Shown piece after piece: positions 1 to 8,397 of a stretch of DNA of 64,000 bases. Made by a program: the position numbers and the translations under genes. Source of the DNA: Candidatus Phycosocius spiralis (GTDB taxonomy: Bacteria > Pseudomonadota > Alphaproteobacteria > Caulobacterales > Aquidulcibacteraceae); the NCBI RefSeq assembly GCF_030158815.1, contig NZ_BPFZ01000002.1, forward strand, positions 186,001-250,000, in the 5' to 3' direction. Below the pieces are notes generated by a model. That model made no database searches. It was not told the DNA's origin and was given only the letters and a program-made list of their open reading frames with translations. The stretch's first letter is position 1. Every line of letters begins with the position of its first letter.

Positions 1-146
1 CCGCTTCCTAATAGGATGGAGATCACACCACCCAAGCCCATCGCAATCCAACCATGGATCGATAAGGTGGGTTGGTGTCCGACCCAAAAAGCTGCAGCAA
101 ATCCTGCTAAAGTTGCCAGCAGCAATAAAAATAATATGACGGTCAC
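1..146 (-). CDS. Small inner-membrane protein, C-terminus cut by window edge
   Basis: An open reading frame enters from the left edge on the minus strand. It begins at a GTG at 146, and a TTG at 215 in the same frame would add 23 residues. The visible part is strongly hydrophobic: a first membrane segment (VTVILFLLLLATLAGFAAAF), a short loop, then a second (WIAMGLGGVISILLG), so two transmembrane helices are likely. It lies 3 to 70 bases downstream of ydbL on the same strand and may share its transcript. I do not recognise a named family. The start is uncertain: there is only a weak GGTGG-like ribosome site before the GTG. Confidence 0.5.
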   Translation of the reverse strand, partial: MTVILFLLLLATLAGFAAAFWVGHQPTLSIHGWIAMGLGGVISILLGS

Positions 147-218
147 TACGTAACCACCACAAGATAAGGGTGTATTTCTTGTGACATCGCCAGTAGGATC
201 GAGGGGTGGTAACAAAAT

Positions 219-653
219 CTAATTAACCTTTTGGTCGGGACCACATTTAATCACGATCTCATCCTCTCCGTTTTGCAAGATCTGTGAGCTTGGCCCTTTG
301 GGGCACCAGTTTTTGTCCAAATCTTGAAAATAGCTACCGGGATCGGCTTTAGCAATCTGACGAAGTGCCGATAAGAGGGCCACCCTATCTTCGGTCTCCC
401 CATATAATTTCGCGGTTTCACTATAGACTGCCCGGCGACGAATATTCACTTCATTGATACGGCGCTGCAAATCAGCTTGTGCTTCCGTGGGTGTGTGAAC
501 AAAACCCAAATACCCATCAGCTTGCTCACCCACGATGCCTGCGGCGATCGCTTGGTCAATTGGGCCATTATTGTCCAAAGCACTGACAGATGTTGCGATC
601 AGAATACTTACCCCACATAGGGCCGCAAAAATCTGGCTTCTCATATCCATCAT
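219..653 (-). CDS. ydbL: YdbL family periplasmic protein (DUF1318)
   Basis: This 144-residue protein has an N-terminal signal peptide (hydrophobic stretch at about residues 8-24, likely cut after VSA). A helical, charged mature part follows, matching the YdbL/DUF1318 family (residues 30-110: GIVGEQADGYLGF, then an RRINEVNIRRRAVYSETA helix). In E. coli, YdbL is a periplasmic partner of the YdbH-YnbE pair, which bridges inner and outer membrane for phospholipid movement. It lies 70 bases downstream of ynbE on the same strand, so the two are probably co-transcribed. ATG codons at 653, 650 and 644 follow an AGAGGAG ribosome site, so the exact start is open. Two cysteines near the C-terminus could form a disulphide. 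Confidence 0.82.
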   Translation of the reverse strand: MMDMRSQIFAALCGVSILIATSVSALDNNGPIDQAIAAGIVGEQADGYLGFVHTPTEAQADLQRRINEVNIRRRAVYSETAKLYGETEDRVALLSALRQIAKADPGSYFQDLDKNWCPKGPSSQILQNGEDEIVIKCGPDQKVN

Positions 654-723
654 TCTCCTCTACGCGCCCATACGAGCCTGTGCACGCATCAACGCGAATT
701 ATAGCATCGTGATGCAGCATAAT

Positions 724-921
724 CTAGAATATGCCTGGATTGGCCTCTGCGGCACGATCTAATTCGCGTTCCAACTTGATGCGAACATTTTGCTCAATCT
801 TCATCGTTATATTCAAATTGATTTCTATGGGCTTATCGGGAGCCTGCAGGCGTAAGGTCGGCGTGCAACCTGCACTGCCTATCAACCCAATCACACTTAC
901 CAGCAAAATATAGTGTCGCAT
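724..921 (-). CDS. ynbE: YnbE family outer-membrane lipoprotein
   Basis: This 65-residue protein has a short signal peptide ending in a lipobox (GSAGC, cysteine at about residue 19), so it is expected to be lipidated. The mature part has the YnbE signature TPTLRLQAPDKPIEINLNI, a short beta-strand segment, followed by a charged helix. In E. coli, YnbE is the outer-membrane lipoprotein that continues the beta-groove of YdbH. It precedes ydbL here, in the usual ynbE-ydbL order. The ydbH gene is not directly upstream: it lies 2 kb away on the other strand, beyond an M23 peptidase. Length and lipobox fit the family well. Confidence 0.85.
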   Translation of the reverse strand: MRHYILLVSVIGLIGSAGCTPTLRLQAPDKPIEINLNITMKIEQNVRIKLERELDRAAEANPGIF

Positions 922-1245
922 CTATTTACCCTTATTCGCGTCAGCCAATCCCGTATACTACCCATAGCATGACTGGCCATAGCATGACTGGACCGATTTA
1001 AACCCCCATGATTGGCCGCTTTACAGCTTAAACTCTGTAAGCATAATCTGCCCAAATGTGAGATGGCTTAATGGGTACTAACTAGCAATCGCATCAAGGC
1101 TGACAATGATCGGGTGTTGCATCCCTAGAGGCCAGTAAGCACACGCTGCGTTTAGAGGCCCGCTCAACCAAAATAATCTTATCAAGCGATCTTGCCAATT
1201 AATCTTGCCAAGTCATCTTGTATGATCAAAAGGTGCATTACAAAT
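922..1245. other. Intergenic region with a 15-bp tandem repeat
   Basis: This 324-base non-coding stretch lies upstream of ynbE and downstream of the M23 peptidase gene, both on the minus strand. It contains a perfect 15-bp tandem duplication (CCATAGCATGACTGG, 962-976 and 977-991). Near 1178-1220 are short AT-rich repeats of the form ATCTTGCCAA. No convincing promoter, terminator or small gene was seen. Confidence 0.6.
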
Positions 1246-2589
1246 TTAATTTGCAATCCGAGGTGTAGAATTGCCAGTCTGCGCAATTGTGCTTGAACCA
1301 ATAGCTTCACGCCGCATACCGTCAATGCGCGCCCGGTACGTAGCAAATTTGGCCAATTGTTCGCCGGGTAAAGCGCGACCCGTTGGAACTTCAAAGCTCA
1401 ATGGATTAATCGCTTGGCCGTTGCGGCGGATTTCATAGTGCAAATGTGGCCCAGTTGAACGGCCCGTATTGCCAACATAAGCAATGATATCACCCTGCTT
1501 AACCCGATCACCTGGCTGCAAGCCTGGGGCAAATCGAGACGCGTGGCCATAGCGCGTTGACCAAGTACCGTCATGGTCGATGTCCACAACATTGCCATAA
1601 CCACCCATGGCACTGGCCCGTGTTACAATCCCATCACCAGCTGCCAAAATGGGGGTTCCAATTGGGGCACCAAAATCAATGCCTTCATGCATTTTGTTAT
1701 AGCCAAGTACGGGATGAATACGATTACCATAACCAGAAGTTAAGCGCGCACCGTTAATTGGAGTTCGCATCAGGAATTTACGTGCTGAACGCCCTGCTGC
1801 ATCAAACCATTCCGAACTCCCACTTCCTAGGGGTTGGAAGCGATAAAGCTGGATCGTGCGACCACTGATCGTGGTCATGCGGGCAAAAACCGGCTCACCT
1901 TCGCGAACCACTTGGCCGCGCAAATCAGAAACCCGCTCATACATGAGTTCAAATTCAGTGCCAGGAGCGACTTCGCGTTCAAAGTCAACGTCATAAGCAA
2001 AGGCTTGCGCAATAGAATCAGCGGCACGGTCAGGGGCCCCCAACTCGCGAACCGCATTGACTAAACCATTGTCGCCAATGACCCCAGCGATACGCAATGT
2101 CTTGCGCTGCATCGTTGTGGTCATTTCGCGGGCACGAAAAACATTATCCAATCCGCGGGTAACTGTAACCGATCGCTCAGCACCGCTGGCGAGATTGAAA
2201 CCAACCAAACGATTGCCGCCAGCGACTGGTTGCATAAAAATGGTTACTTTGTCATCACGGCGAATATCACGTGGATCTAAACTGCGTGCAAGCGATCGCA
2301 CAGCATTGATCACATCGTCCCGCAATGCCCCTGCCCGGATCAAAGCTTGTTCTAAAGTCTCACCCGAACGAATGGAAATGGTTTGGCGATCAGATAAGCT
2401 TGTCCCAGCCGCAAAAGCCATATGCTCTAGTTTCGTGCTTTGGGCTTGGGCCGAGGTGATCGGTCCAGTGACAGAAAGGATGACACCTAGCGAACAAGCC
2501 AAGCCCAGCTTAGCTGCGAAGTTGAAGGCAGCGCGACTTACGGTCGTGTGTCTCAATCTTAAACCCCTAGTATCTGTTGCGGGAAGCAC
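1246..2589 (-). CDS. M23 family zinc metallopeptidase (LytM/NlpD-like murein hydrolase)
   Basis: This 447-residue exported protein has a signal/anchor segment at about residues 28-50, ending GPITSAQAQS. A LysM/OapA-like region (residues 60-130, GETLEQALIRAG) and a second beta domain follow. The C-terminal M23 peptidase domain carries its zinc ligands at HEGIDF (about residue 300) and HLHYEIR (about 381). Such enzymes cleave peptidoglycan cross-bridges or act as activators in cell separation and envelope growth. The gene lies between ynbE-ydbL and the divergent ydbH. The start is uncertain: GTG at 2589 has GAGG 7 bases upstream, and TTG at 2556 has AGGGG 7 bases upstream; both keep the signal peptide. 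Confidence 0.88.
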   Translation of the reverse strand: MLPATDTRGLRLRHTTVSRAAFNFAAKLGLACSLGVILSVTGPITSAQAQSTKLEHMAFAAGTSLSDRQTISIRSGETLEQALIRAGALRDDVINAVRSLARSLDPRDIRRDDKVTIFMQPVAGGNRLVGFNLASGAERSVTVTRGLDNVFRAREMTTTMQRKTLRIAGVIGDNGLVNAVRELGAPDRAADSIAQAFAYDVDFEREVAPGTEFELMYERVSDLRGQVVREGEPVFARMTTISGRTIQLYRFQPLGSGSSEWFDAAGRSARKFLMRTPINGARLTSGYGNRIHPVLGYNKMHEGIDFGAPIGTPILAAGDGIVTRASAMGGYGNVVDIDHDGTWSTRYGHASRFAPGLQPGDRVKQGDIIAYVGNTGRSTGPHLHYEIRRNGQAINPLSFEVPTGRALPGEQLAKFATYRARIDGMRREAIGSSTIAQTGNSTPRIAN

Positions 2590-2592
2590 AAT

Positions 2593-2677
2593 TTGACCTC
2601 AACAGGTAAAGATCGTGCCTTCAACCGGTGAAGCTCATTAACCGGTGAAACTCATTGACCTCAACAAGTGAAGATCG
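2593..2677. repeat. Nested direct repeats between the M23 gene and ydbH
   Basis: A 23-base outer unit beginning TTGACCTCAACAGGTAAAGA occurs at 2593-2615 and again with two changes at 2655-2677. Between the copies lies an inner 16-base unit, ACCGGTGAAGCTCATT, at 2624-2639 and 2641-2656 with one change. The array sits in the 298-base gap between divergent genes. It could be a duplicated regulator site or a slippage product. From 2700 to 2887 the gap is AT-rich with T-tracts; I see no clear sigma-70 promoter. Confidence 0.75.
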
Positions 2678-2887
2678 GGTGTAATCCCACCCCAAAATCG
2701 ACAATTTTTTCTTTTTCTGTGGCTTGAAATACACATTTTTTAGCATTGAGCAACCCCTAGCATCAGTCAGACCGACCAAGCCCCCGCAATTTTGCCTTTT
2801 TTAGGTCACTTTTTTGCGCCGTTTAGTCCATGCAAAGTGTCTCATATCAGGGGTCGAGAAACCAAATAGAGCAGGTTATAAACGCTT

Positions 2888-5800
2888 ATGACTAACCAAA
2901 TTCCTCCCTCTGAGACCCAAATATTTGAACCTAGGCCCAGCAAGAAAATTCAATTTAAGTCTTTAAATTATAGGGCTTATTTAACTAAAACAACGCAAAT
3001 TCTAGGTTATAGCGGGGTTGGGATCATTCTTGTTGTCGGGCTGATATGGTCTTGGCGGATCCCTTTGGCCGAACAAGCCGTTTTGGCCATGTTGCGGGGG
3101 CGGGGCATAGAAGGCGATGTTTCTTTCATTAAATTATCAGTCAATGGGGCAGTGATAGAGAATTTTCGCTTGGGTAAGGCGCAATCCCCAACCATAGTAA
3201 TGCCCAAAGCGACATTATCTTGGCATATATCAATTCCCTCTGGTAAACTCATCCTAGATCATTTCGAGGCCAGAGGTGCACAATTATTTTTGCGCCTCGA
3301 TCAAGATGGGAAACTAGACTTTGGTGCGCTAACCCCATTTTTGATCCAATCGGATCAACCCCCACAGATAGAATTGGGCCAGATTAGGTTTCCAGAAGCA
3401 CAGTTATGGTTAGAGACCCCGTCTGGTCGTGCGGTTGCGCGTATCCATGCCAGTGGCGGGGATCAACAAGGCTGGCGGGCCCATATTCTTCTGACGCCAC
3501 CAATCCAGCCTGCTGGACGCAAGACCTTGGTCCTTGACCGTCCAATCTCTCTTGGCCTTGGGTTTCGAGCTGGTGTTATTCAAGCGAATGGCTCACGTAC
3601 GCCGACCCAAATTGGACTGTCCGTTCGACCTAACGGGCAAAACCTGACCTTTTATGGCCTAGAGCTAATCGGATTGCGGGGATCGGGGTCGGGATTACTT
3701 GTCCTTGATGACAAAGGAGATATTGAAATCCACACCAGCACTTTAAGCTTTGCGGCTGACCGGCTTAAATGGGCAGATTTCAACGCAAAATCCCTAGGCA
3801 TATACATCAAGCCAGGCCTTTGGCGTCACGTTCAAAATCCCGAAACTGGCAGGGTTCAAGCAGGCTATGGTGGATTTCATGCCCGGATAGAAGCCCAAGA
3901 CATCAAACCAATTGCCGACACACAAAGCGGCATGCCATCCGCAAAATCAGCACAGGCACGCCTCTATTTGGCAAGGTCCAAAGAGGGGCAAACTCGACTT
4001 GATGTTCAAGGGATTGTTCGTTCCATGCTGGGGCCAATGTCCGCAAAGATGACGCAGCTGAAAGGCCACATACAAGCAGAGCTTCCTGATCTTAACGCTT
4101 GGGATGTGGTGGGGTGGTCAGCTTCAGTATCGATGATCGGCACGCACGTATCACTTGCCACAGGGCCTAGAGTAAACCCTGTTTCTGGCGACGCTAAGCT
4201 TGATTTCATCCTCAAAGATAGTGGAAGAAGTTTCACCCTCAATGGACCTTTAACCGTGGGCTTAGTTTCGGGTCCGCGCCTGACCATCCGTCCCGACGGC
4301 AAATACCCCCCCGTCCTGCAAAAAAGGGCAACACCAACCAAAGATCATAACAGCGGCTATGAAGCTTTTGGCGCGGGAGACGTTCAAATACAAAGCCCGA
4401 TCTCTGGCAAGGGTCAAGCCCGCATCGACGCCTTTAACTGGTCGCAGACAGGCTGGTCCTTGGCAGCGCGTAGGCTGGTACTTCGCGATTTTGCTTTGCA
4501 GGGTAAGTGGATGGGTTCCAGCCTGAGTGGCCAGATCAATCGCCTAAACTTAAGTGCATTTGGCAATGGGGTACCCAAAGGAGGGGGGCAAGGGCAAATT
4601 CAATTGGTTGCACGCGCCGGGGCGGGGGGTCTAGGGCTTGGCGCTGGTCGGGTCAGTCTGACGGGTCAATTGCAGGGCGAAGCCAATCGCTTAACTATGT
4701 CTGCATCGGGTCCTATAGCAGGCTTTGCGAAGCAAGGTAGAGGTGTCCGCGATGGTCAAATCAAACTTACCGCCCATGCAAAGTCCAATGGCCCAGACTG
4801 GTCAATCGATTTCGTAACCTCCTTGGGCGCACAGGCATTTCAGTCACCCAAGATTTCATTTTCTGATCTATTGGGGAAGCTGAGCGGTCGTATCGGTTCA
4901 GACACAAGCGGTTTGGGCAAAAGAGGCTGGTCTGGGCAGGCTAACATTGACTTGGCGATCGCTCAATGGCGTTCCAATGATTATGATCTCGATCAAGCCA
5001 AACTAACCGGCCCACTTCGCCTGGCTGGCAAGCATAATAGCCTCTTTGGATCATGGGACCTTGCAATGGAGGCGGATGAATTACGTGTGAGGGAATTGTT
5101 CGGGCGCGGCTTGCATATGACAGCTCCGATGCAGTTTAAAGCCGATCTATCACGCTCTGGAGACTGGCGTGCCGACCTCAAGATGGATGCCCAAGCTAAA
5201 CACATATCCGTCGGTCAAAGCCAGCTTACCGACCTAGACCTAAGTGGACCGATCAAGCTTTCATCTGTTTGGGACAAACCCCTTTTGGTGGGTTCCCAAG
5301 AATGCTTAAGACTGCAATCGCAAAGTGGAACCTTCCCCGGCCAAGCACATATTGGCCAAATTTCGAGCCTAGTTTGTCCAGATGAACAAGGGCGATTGGC
5401 AAGTTTGGAACGCACAAGATCCACTCTTTTTGCAGACATCCAATTTGAACCCCTTGATCTACGATTGGGGGGGGATGGCACCAGCACTTATCTGAAACTT
5501 GGGGCAGTCCAGGCGGATTTTAAGCCATTTCAAAAAGGCGGTTGGGCTTTGGAACTGAGTTCCAAAGATGTTGGATTTAACTTTAAAATGCCCGATGGTA
5601 GTCTGGCCAACATCCTAGCGCAAGACTCGCTGTTATCCATAGACCCTGATCCCAACGGCATCGTGATGCGCGGGCGTTTGAGCGGATTACGCGCCAGAGG
5701 CTTGCCAGTTCAGATCGCAGGGGAAGCAACAACCGAGCTGCAATTACGTGCATCCGGCTTAGTTGGCACGATCGCATTTGAGAACTTATTAGTTCGCGAC

Positions 5801-7144
5801 AGGCCCAACTATGTGCCAAATCCTGTGCCTTCCAACCTCTCTGGGGCAATCGCTCAACCCAACGCGGAAGTGATAGAAACGCCTGCCCGCTTTGGGATGC
5901 TATCCTTAACCGGTCAAGGCACGATCCAAGGCAGTCAAATTGATATTCAAAGCGACATTAGCCTTGCCACTTCAAACGCCTTCTTAGCGCGCGCCATTCT
6001 CAACCACAATACACAAACTGGCCTCGGGCGCTTGGATGCCATTTCAGAAGTTGTCCGCCTTGGTCAAGCCCCGATCAGCCGAACCCTTAGCCCACTCACA
6101 CAGGCCGGGGTAAAACAACGTCCCTTAGATGTGAACGACTTGATCCCGGCCCTCAAGGGGGTGGTATTGGATGCTGTCGGGGAAGTTACGGGTAATGCTT
6201 CTATGGCTTGGGGCCCAGGTCAAGCCACGACTTCCCAAGCCGAAGTGTCCACCCAAACATTGGATTTCGCGACTTTATTAGGTCAAGTTCGGGGACTTTC
6301 AGGCCGTCTTGAATTAGCCGATTTATGGCAAGTACGCTCAGCTGGCATGCAAAAAATAAGCGTAAACCAATTTGATCCTGGCTTGCCAATCAGCGATATG
6401 AATATTGAATTCAGTCTTCCTGGAACAAATAGCTTGGACTTACTGGACGCAAGTTGGTCCTTTGGCGTGGGCACCATGTCGATACGTCCGGCAAGTTGGA
6501 CCTTTAAAGTTGGTGATCAATCGTTCTTGGTGGATGTTGTTGGTGTCGATCTTGCCGAACTTTTGCGCCTAACCAATATCCCAAACCTCAAAGTTGACGC
6601 GAAGGTTTCAGGCGTTCTACCGATTGAAGTGCGCAATGGCAGTGTTGAAATCATCGGTGGACTTCTCACAGCCCCGCAAGGTGGAGGAAAGATACGCTAT
6701 AGTGGGTTGGGTTTAATCGAGAAGTCAGATGCAACGTCCAAAAAAATCCCTTGGTATCGTAAACTTGTTCGCATTCAGCCAAAAGAAAAGCCGACCAATC
6801 CAAAAGAGCCCCATCCCACTTTACCGCAAAAGGATATTGAGTTCGAAATTCTTCAGATCATGGTTGATGGCCGCATAACTGGTGATTTAACGATCGCCAT
6901 GGTGTTACAAGGTGCCAATGACCACATTTTAGCAGGCGTGCCCATTAAACTAACCCTGACCACAAAAATGCCATTAGGTCAGATCGCCGATATGGCGGAC
7001 CAATTACTCGAAACAGTAAACAGCGCCAATATGCTCAAAGAAATAGATAAGTTGGACCGGGCTCAACATGGCAAAGGCTTCCTGCCCAATCCCCTGCCCA
7101 AGATCAGTAAAGGCCCAGGAAGCATTTCGATGAAAGTGGAGTAA
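2888..7144 (+). CDS. ydbH: YdbH-like AsmA/TamB-type intermembrane lipid transport protein
   Basis: This is a very large 1418-residue protein. A single membrane anchor lies near the N-terminus (about residues 38-55, GYSGVGIILVVGLIWSW). It is followed by more than 1200 residues of repeated beta-strand patterns typical of AsmA-like, groove-forming proteins. The C-terminal part (about 1215-1300) carries the YdbH family segment, including VSGVLPIEVRNGSVEIIGG and the following GGGKIRYSGLG. In E. coli, YdbH acts with TamB and YhdP in moving phospholipid to the outer membrane and works with YnbE and YdbL. It is longer than E. coli YdbH (about 880 residues), mainly in the middle. Unlike the usual ydbH-ynbE-ydbL order, its partners lie on the opposite strand at 219-921. 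Confidence 0.83.
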   Translation: MTNQIPPSETQIFEPRPSKKIQFKSLNYRAYLTKTTQILGYSGVGIILVVGLIWSWRIPLAEQAVLAMLRGRGIEGDVSFIKLSVNGAVIENFRLGKAQSPTIVMPKATLSWHISIPSGKLILDHFEARGAQLFLRLDQDGKLDFGALTPFLIQSDQPPQIELGQIRFPEAQLWLETPSGRAVARIHASGGDQQGWRAHILLTPPIQPAGRKTLVLDRPISLGLGFRAGVIQANGSRTPTQIGLSVRPNGQNLTFYGLELIGLRGSGSGLLVLDDKGDIEIHTSTLSFAADRLKWADFNAKSLGIYIKPGLWRHVQNPETGRVQAGYGGFHARIEAQDIKPIADTQSGMPSAKSAQARLYLARSKEGQTRLDVQGIVRSMLGPMSAKMTQLKGHIQAELPDLNAWDVVGWSASVSMIGTHVSLATGPRVNPVSGDAKLDFILKDSGRSFTLNGPLTVGLVSGPRLTIRPDGKYPPVLQKRATPTKDHNSGYEAFGAGDVQIQSPISGKGQARIDAFNWSQTGWSLAARRLVLRDFALQGKWMGSSLSGQINRLNLSAFGNGVPKGGGQGQIQLVARAGAGGLGLGAGRVSLTGQLQGEANRLTMSASGPIAGFAKQGRGVRDGQIKLTAHAKSNGPDWSIDFVTSLGAQAFQSPKISFSDLLGKLSGRIGSDTSGLGKRGWSGQANIDLAIAQWRSNDYDLDQAKLTGPLRLAGKHNSLFGSWDLAMEADELRVRELFGRGLHMTAPMQFKADLSRSGDWRADLKMDAQAKHISVGQSQLTDLDLSGPIKLSSVWDKPLLVGSQECLRLQSQSGTFPGQAHIGQISSLVCPDEQGRLASLERTRSTLFADIQFEPLDLRLGGDGTSTYLKLGAVQADFKPFQKGGWALELSSKDVGFNFKMPDGSLANILAQDSLLSIDPDPNGIVMRGRLSGLRARGLPVQIAGEATTELQLRASGLVGTIAFENLLVRDRPNYVPNPVPSNLSGAIAQPNAEVIETPARFGMLSLTGQGTIQGSQIDIQSDISLATSNAFLARAILNHNTQTGLGRLDAISEVVRLGQAPISRTLSPLTQAGVKQRPLDVNDLIPALKGVVLDAVGEVTGNASMAWGPGQATTSQAEVSTQTLDFATLLGQVRGLSGRLELADLWQVRSAGMQKISVNQFDPGLPISDMNIEFSLPGTNSLDLLDASWSFGVGTMSIRPASWTFKVGDQSFLVDVVGVDLAELLRLTNIPNLKVDAKVSGVLPIEVRNGSVEIIGGLLTAPQGGGKIRYSGLGLIEKSDATSKKIPWYRKLVRIQPKEKPTNPKEPHPTLPQKDIEFEILQIMVDGRITGDLTIAMVLQGANDHILAGVPIKLTLTTKMPLGQIADMADQLLETVNSANMLKEIDKLDRAQHGKGFLPNPLPKISKGPGSISMKVE

Positions 7145-7428
7145 AGAGGTCGTTGCATGGCAAAAGGGCGGTACTCGTGCTAGACTGGGTTTCGTTCAAT
7201 CAAAGCCAGTCCCAATCAATAATGATCGCGATAATGATTGAATAATAGACGCTTTGGCGAAATTTGCCCACTAATGATGCATCGACCAACCACCCATTAT
7301 GATAGTCCATGGCTTACAATTGCTATCAAGTGTTGCCATGATGTCATAGCTTTGCCTTCCAATCTGGGTCAATAAATAGTGGCACATTCACTAAGCTGAT
7401 TTTAAGTCAGCCTAAACAGGGGACACAT

Positions 7429-8301
7429 ATGAAATTAAAAGAACTTCTTTTGGTAACGGCATTGTTATCTGGCACACCAGCTGTCGCCATGGCCCAAGAA
7501 GCCACGACTTCAGTCAATTTAGGTGCAGCTTCATCTTATCAATTCCGTGGCGTGAACCAGAACGTAGATAATAGTGGCCAAGTTTTTGGTGGAGTAGATG
7601 TTTCGACCAACTCTTTCTATGTCGGCACATGGTTTTCAAACGTTAATTTCGACTCCACCTCCAAATTGCTTGATTTGATAAATGAATCTGGGGTTGATTT
7701 GGATGCATTGAATGAAATAATCGATGTCAACTCTTTGATAGGTGGGGGTTCAAAAGCCAATCTGGAAGTTGATATTTATGGTGGGTTTAGGCCAACCATT
7801 GGCAATTTCACTTTGGACTTCGGTCTTTTGGCCTATACCTATCCCCAAGAACCTGATTTGCTGGTCTATGAAGGTAAGTTTGCAACGACTTATACGACCA
7901 AATCTGGTATTGCTTTAACGGGTTCTGCTTTTTATTCGCCCAATAATGGCAAAGATGGTCCATCTACTTGGTATCTAGAAGCCGCCGCTTCAGCGCCAAT
8001 TCCACAAGTTAAACTTGGTCCGTTTTCATTATCCGTAAACGCCTCTTACGGGAATTATAGATCGGATACCAAAGTCCTCCAACTGATACCTGATGAACTG
8101 ATCGAATTCGTACCCCAAGAAATTCTCGATATTTTACCTGGGTCATCCTATAATAATTGGAAGATAGGTTTGACGGCGGCAACCGAAAAAGGTTGGGCGG
8201 TTGATTTATTCTATACAGACACGGACTTAAACGATCTCAAGTTATTTGGGGTTGAAACCTATGAAAGCAGAGTAGTTTTGCAACTGAAGAAAAGTTTCTA
8301 A
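7429..8301 (+). CDS. TorF-family putative porin
   Basis: This 290-residue outer-membrane beta-barrel protein has a clear signal peptide (cut after about residue 22, AVAMAQ). The mature start, TSVNLGAASSYQFRGVNQN, is the typical opening of the TorF/Gcw_chp porin family. It ends in alternating strands with a terminal aromatic, VVLQLKKSF, as Bam-dependent barrels do. Its substrate is not known. The start ATG at 7429 has a good ribosome site (CAGGGGACACAT). The gene stands alone: a 284-base gap lies before it and a terminator after it. One loop (about residues 65-100, rich in Asp, Asn, Leu and Ile) looks longer than usual. Confidence 0.85.
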   Translation: MKLKELLLVTALLSGTPAVAMAQEATTSVNLGAASSYQFRGVNQNVDNSGQVFGGVDVSTNSFYVGTWFSNVNFDSTSKLLDLINESGVDLDALNEIIDVNSLIGGGSKANLEVDIYGGFRPTIGNFTLDFGLLAYTYPQEPDLLVYEGKFATTYTTKSGIALTGSAFYSPNNGKDGPSTWYLEAAASAPIPQVKLGPFSLSVNASYGNYRSDTKVLQLIPDELIEFVPQEILDILPGSSYNNWKIGLTAATEKGWAVDLFYTDTDLNDLKLFGVETYESRVVLQLKKSF

Positions 8302-8355
8302 ATCAAAATTGCTTTGTTTTGGATTAGAGGAAAAATCCTAATTCAATAGGAAATG

Positions 8356-8390
8356 AAGGGGTTGCAGGGTGCCTGTAGCCCCTTTTCTTT
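8356..8390 (+). terminator. Rho-independent terminator after the TorF porin
   Basis: A strong hairpin has stem AAGGGG-T-TGCAGG paired with CCTGTA-G-CCCCTT around a 3-base loop, followed by TTCTTT. It lies 54 bases after the porin stop and just before the end of the convergent CNNM gene, so it separates the two transcripts. Confidence 0.75.
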
Positions 8391-8397
8391 GGTGGGC

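Noticed and set aside
2057-2596. Long plus-strand open frame of 179 codons opposite the M23 peptidase
   Set aside because: It is antisense to a clear signal-bearing peptidase with catalytic motifs, and its basic, Ser/Arg-rich composition is typical of a shadow frame.
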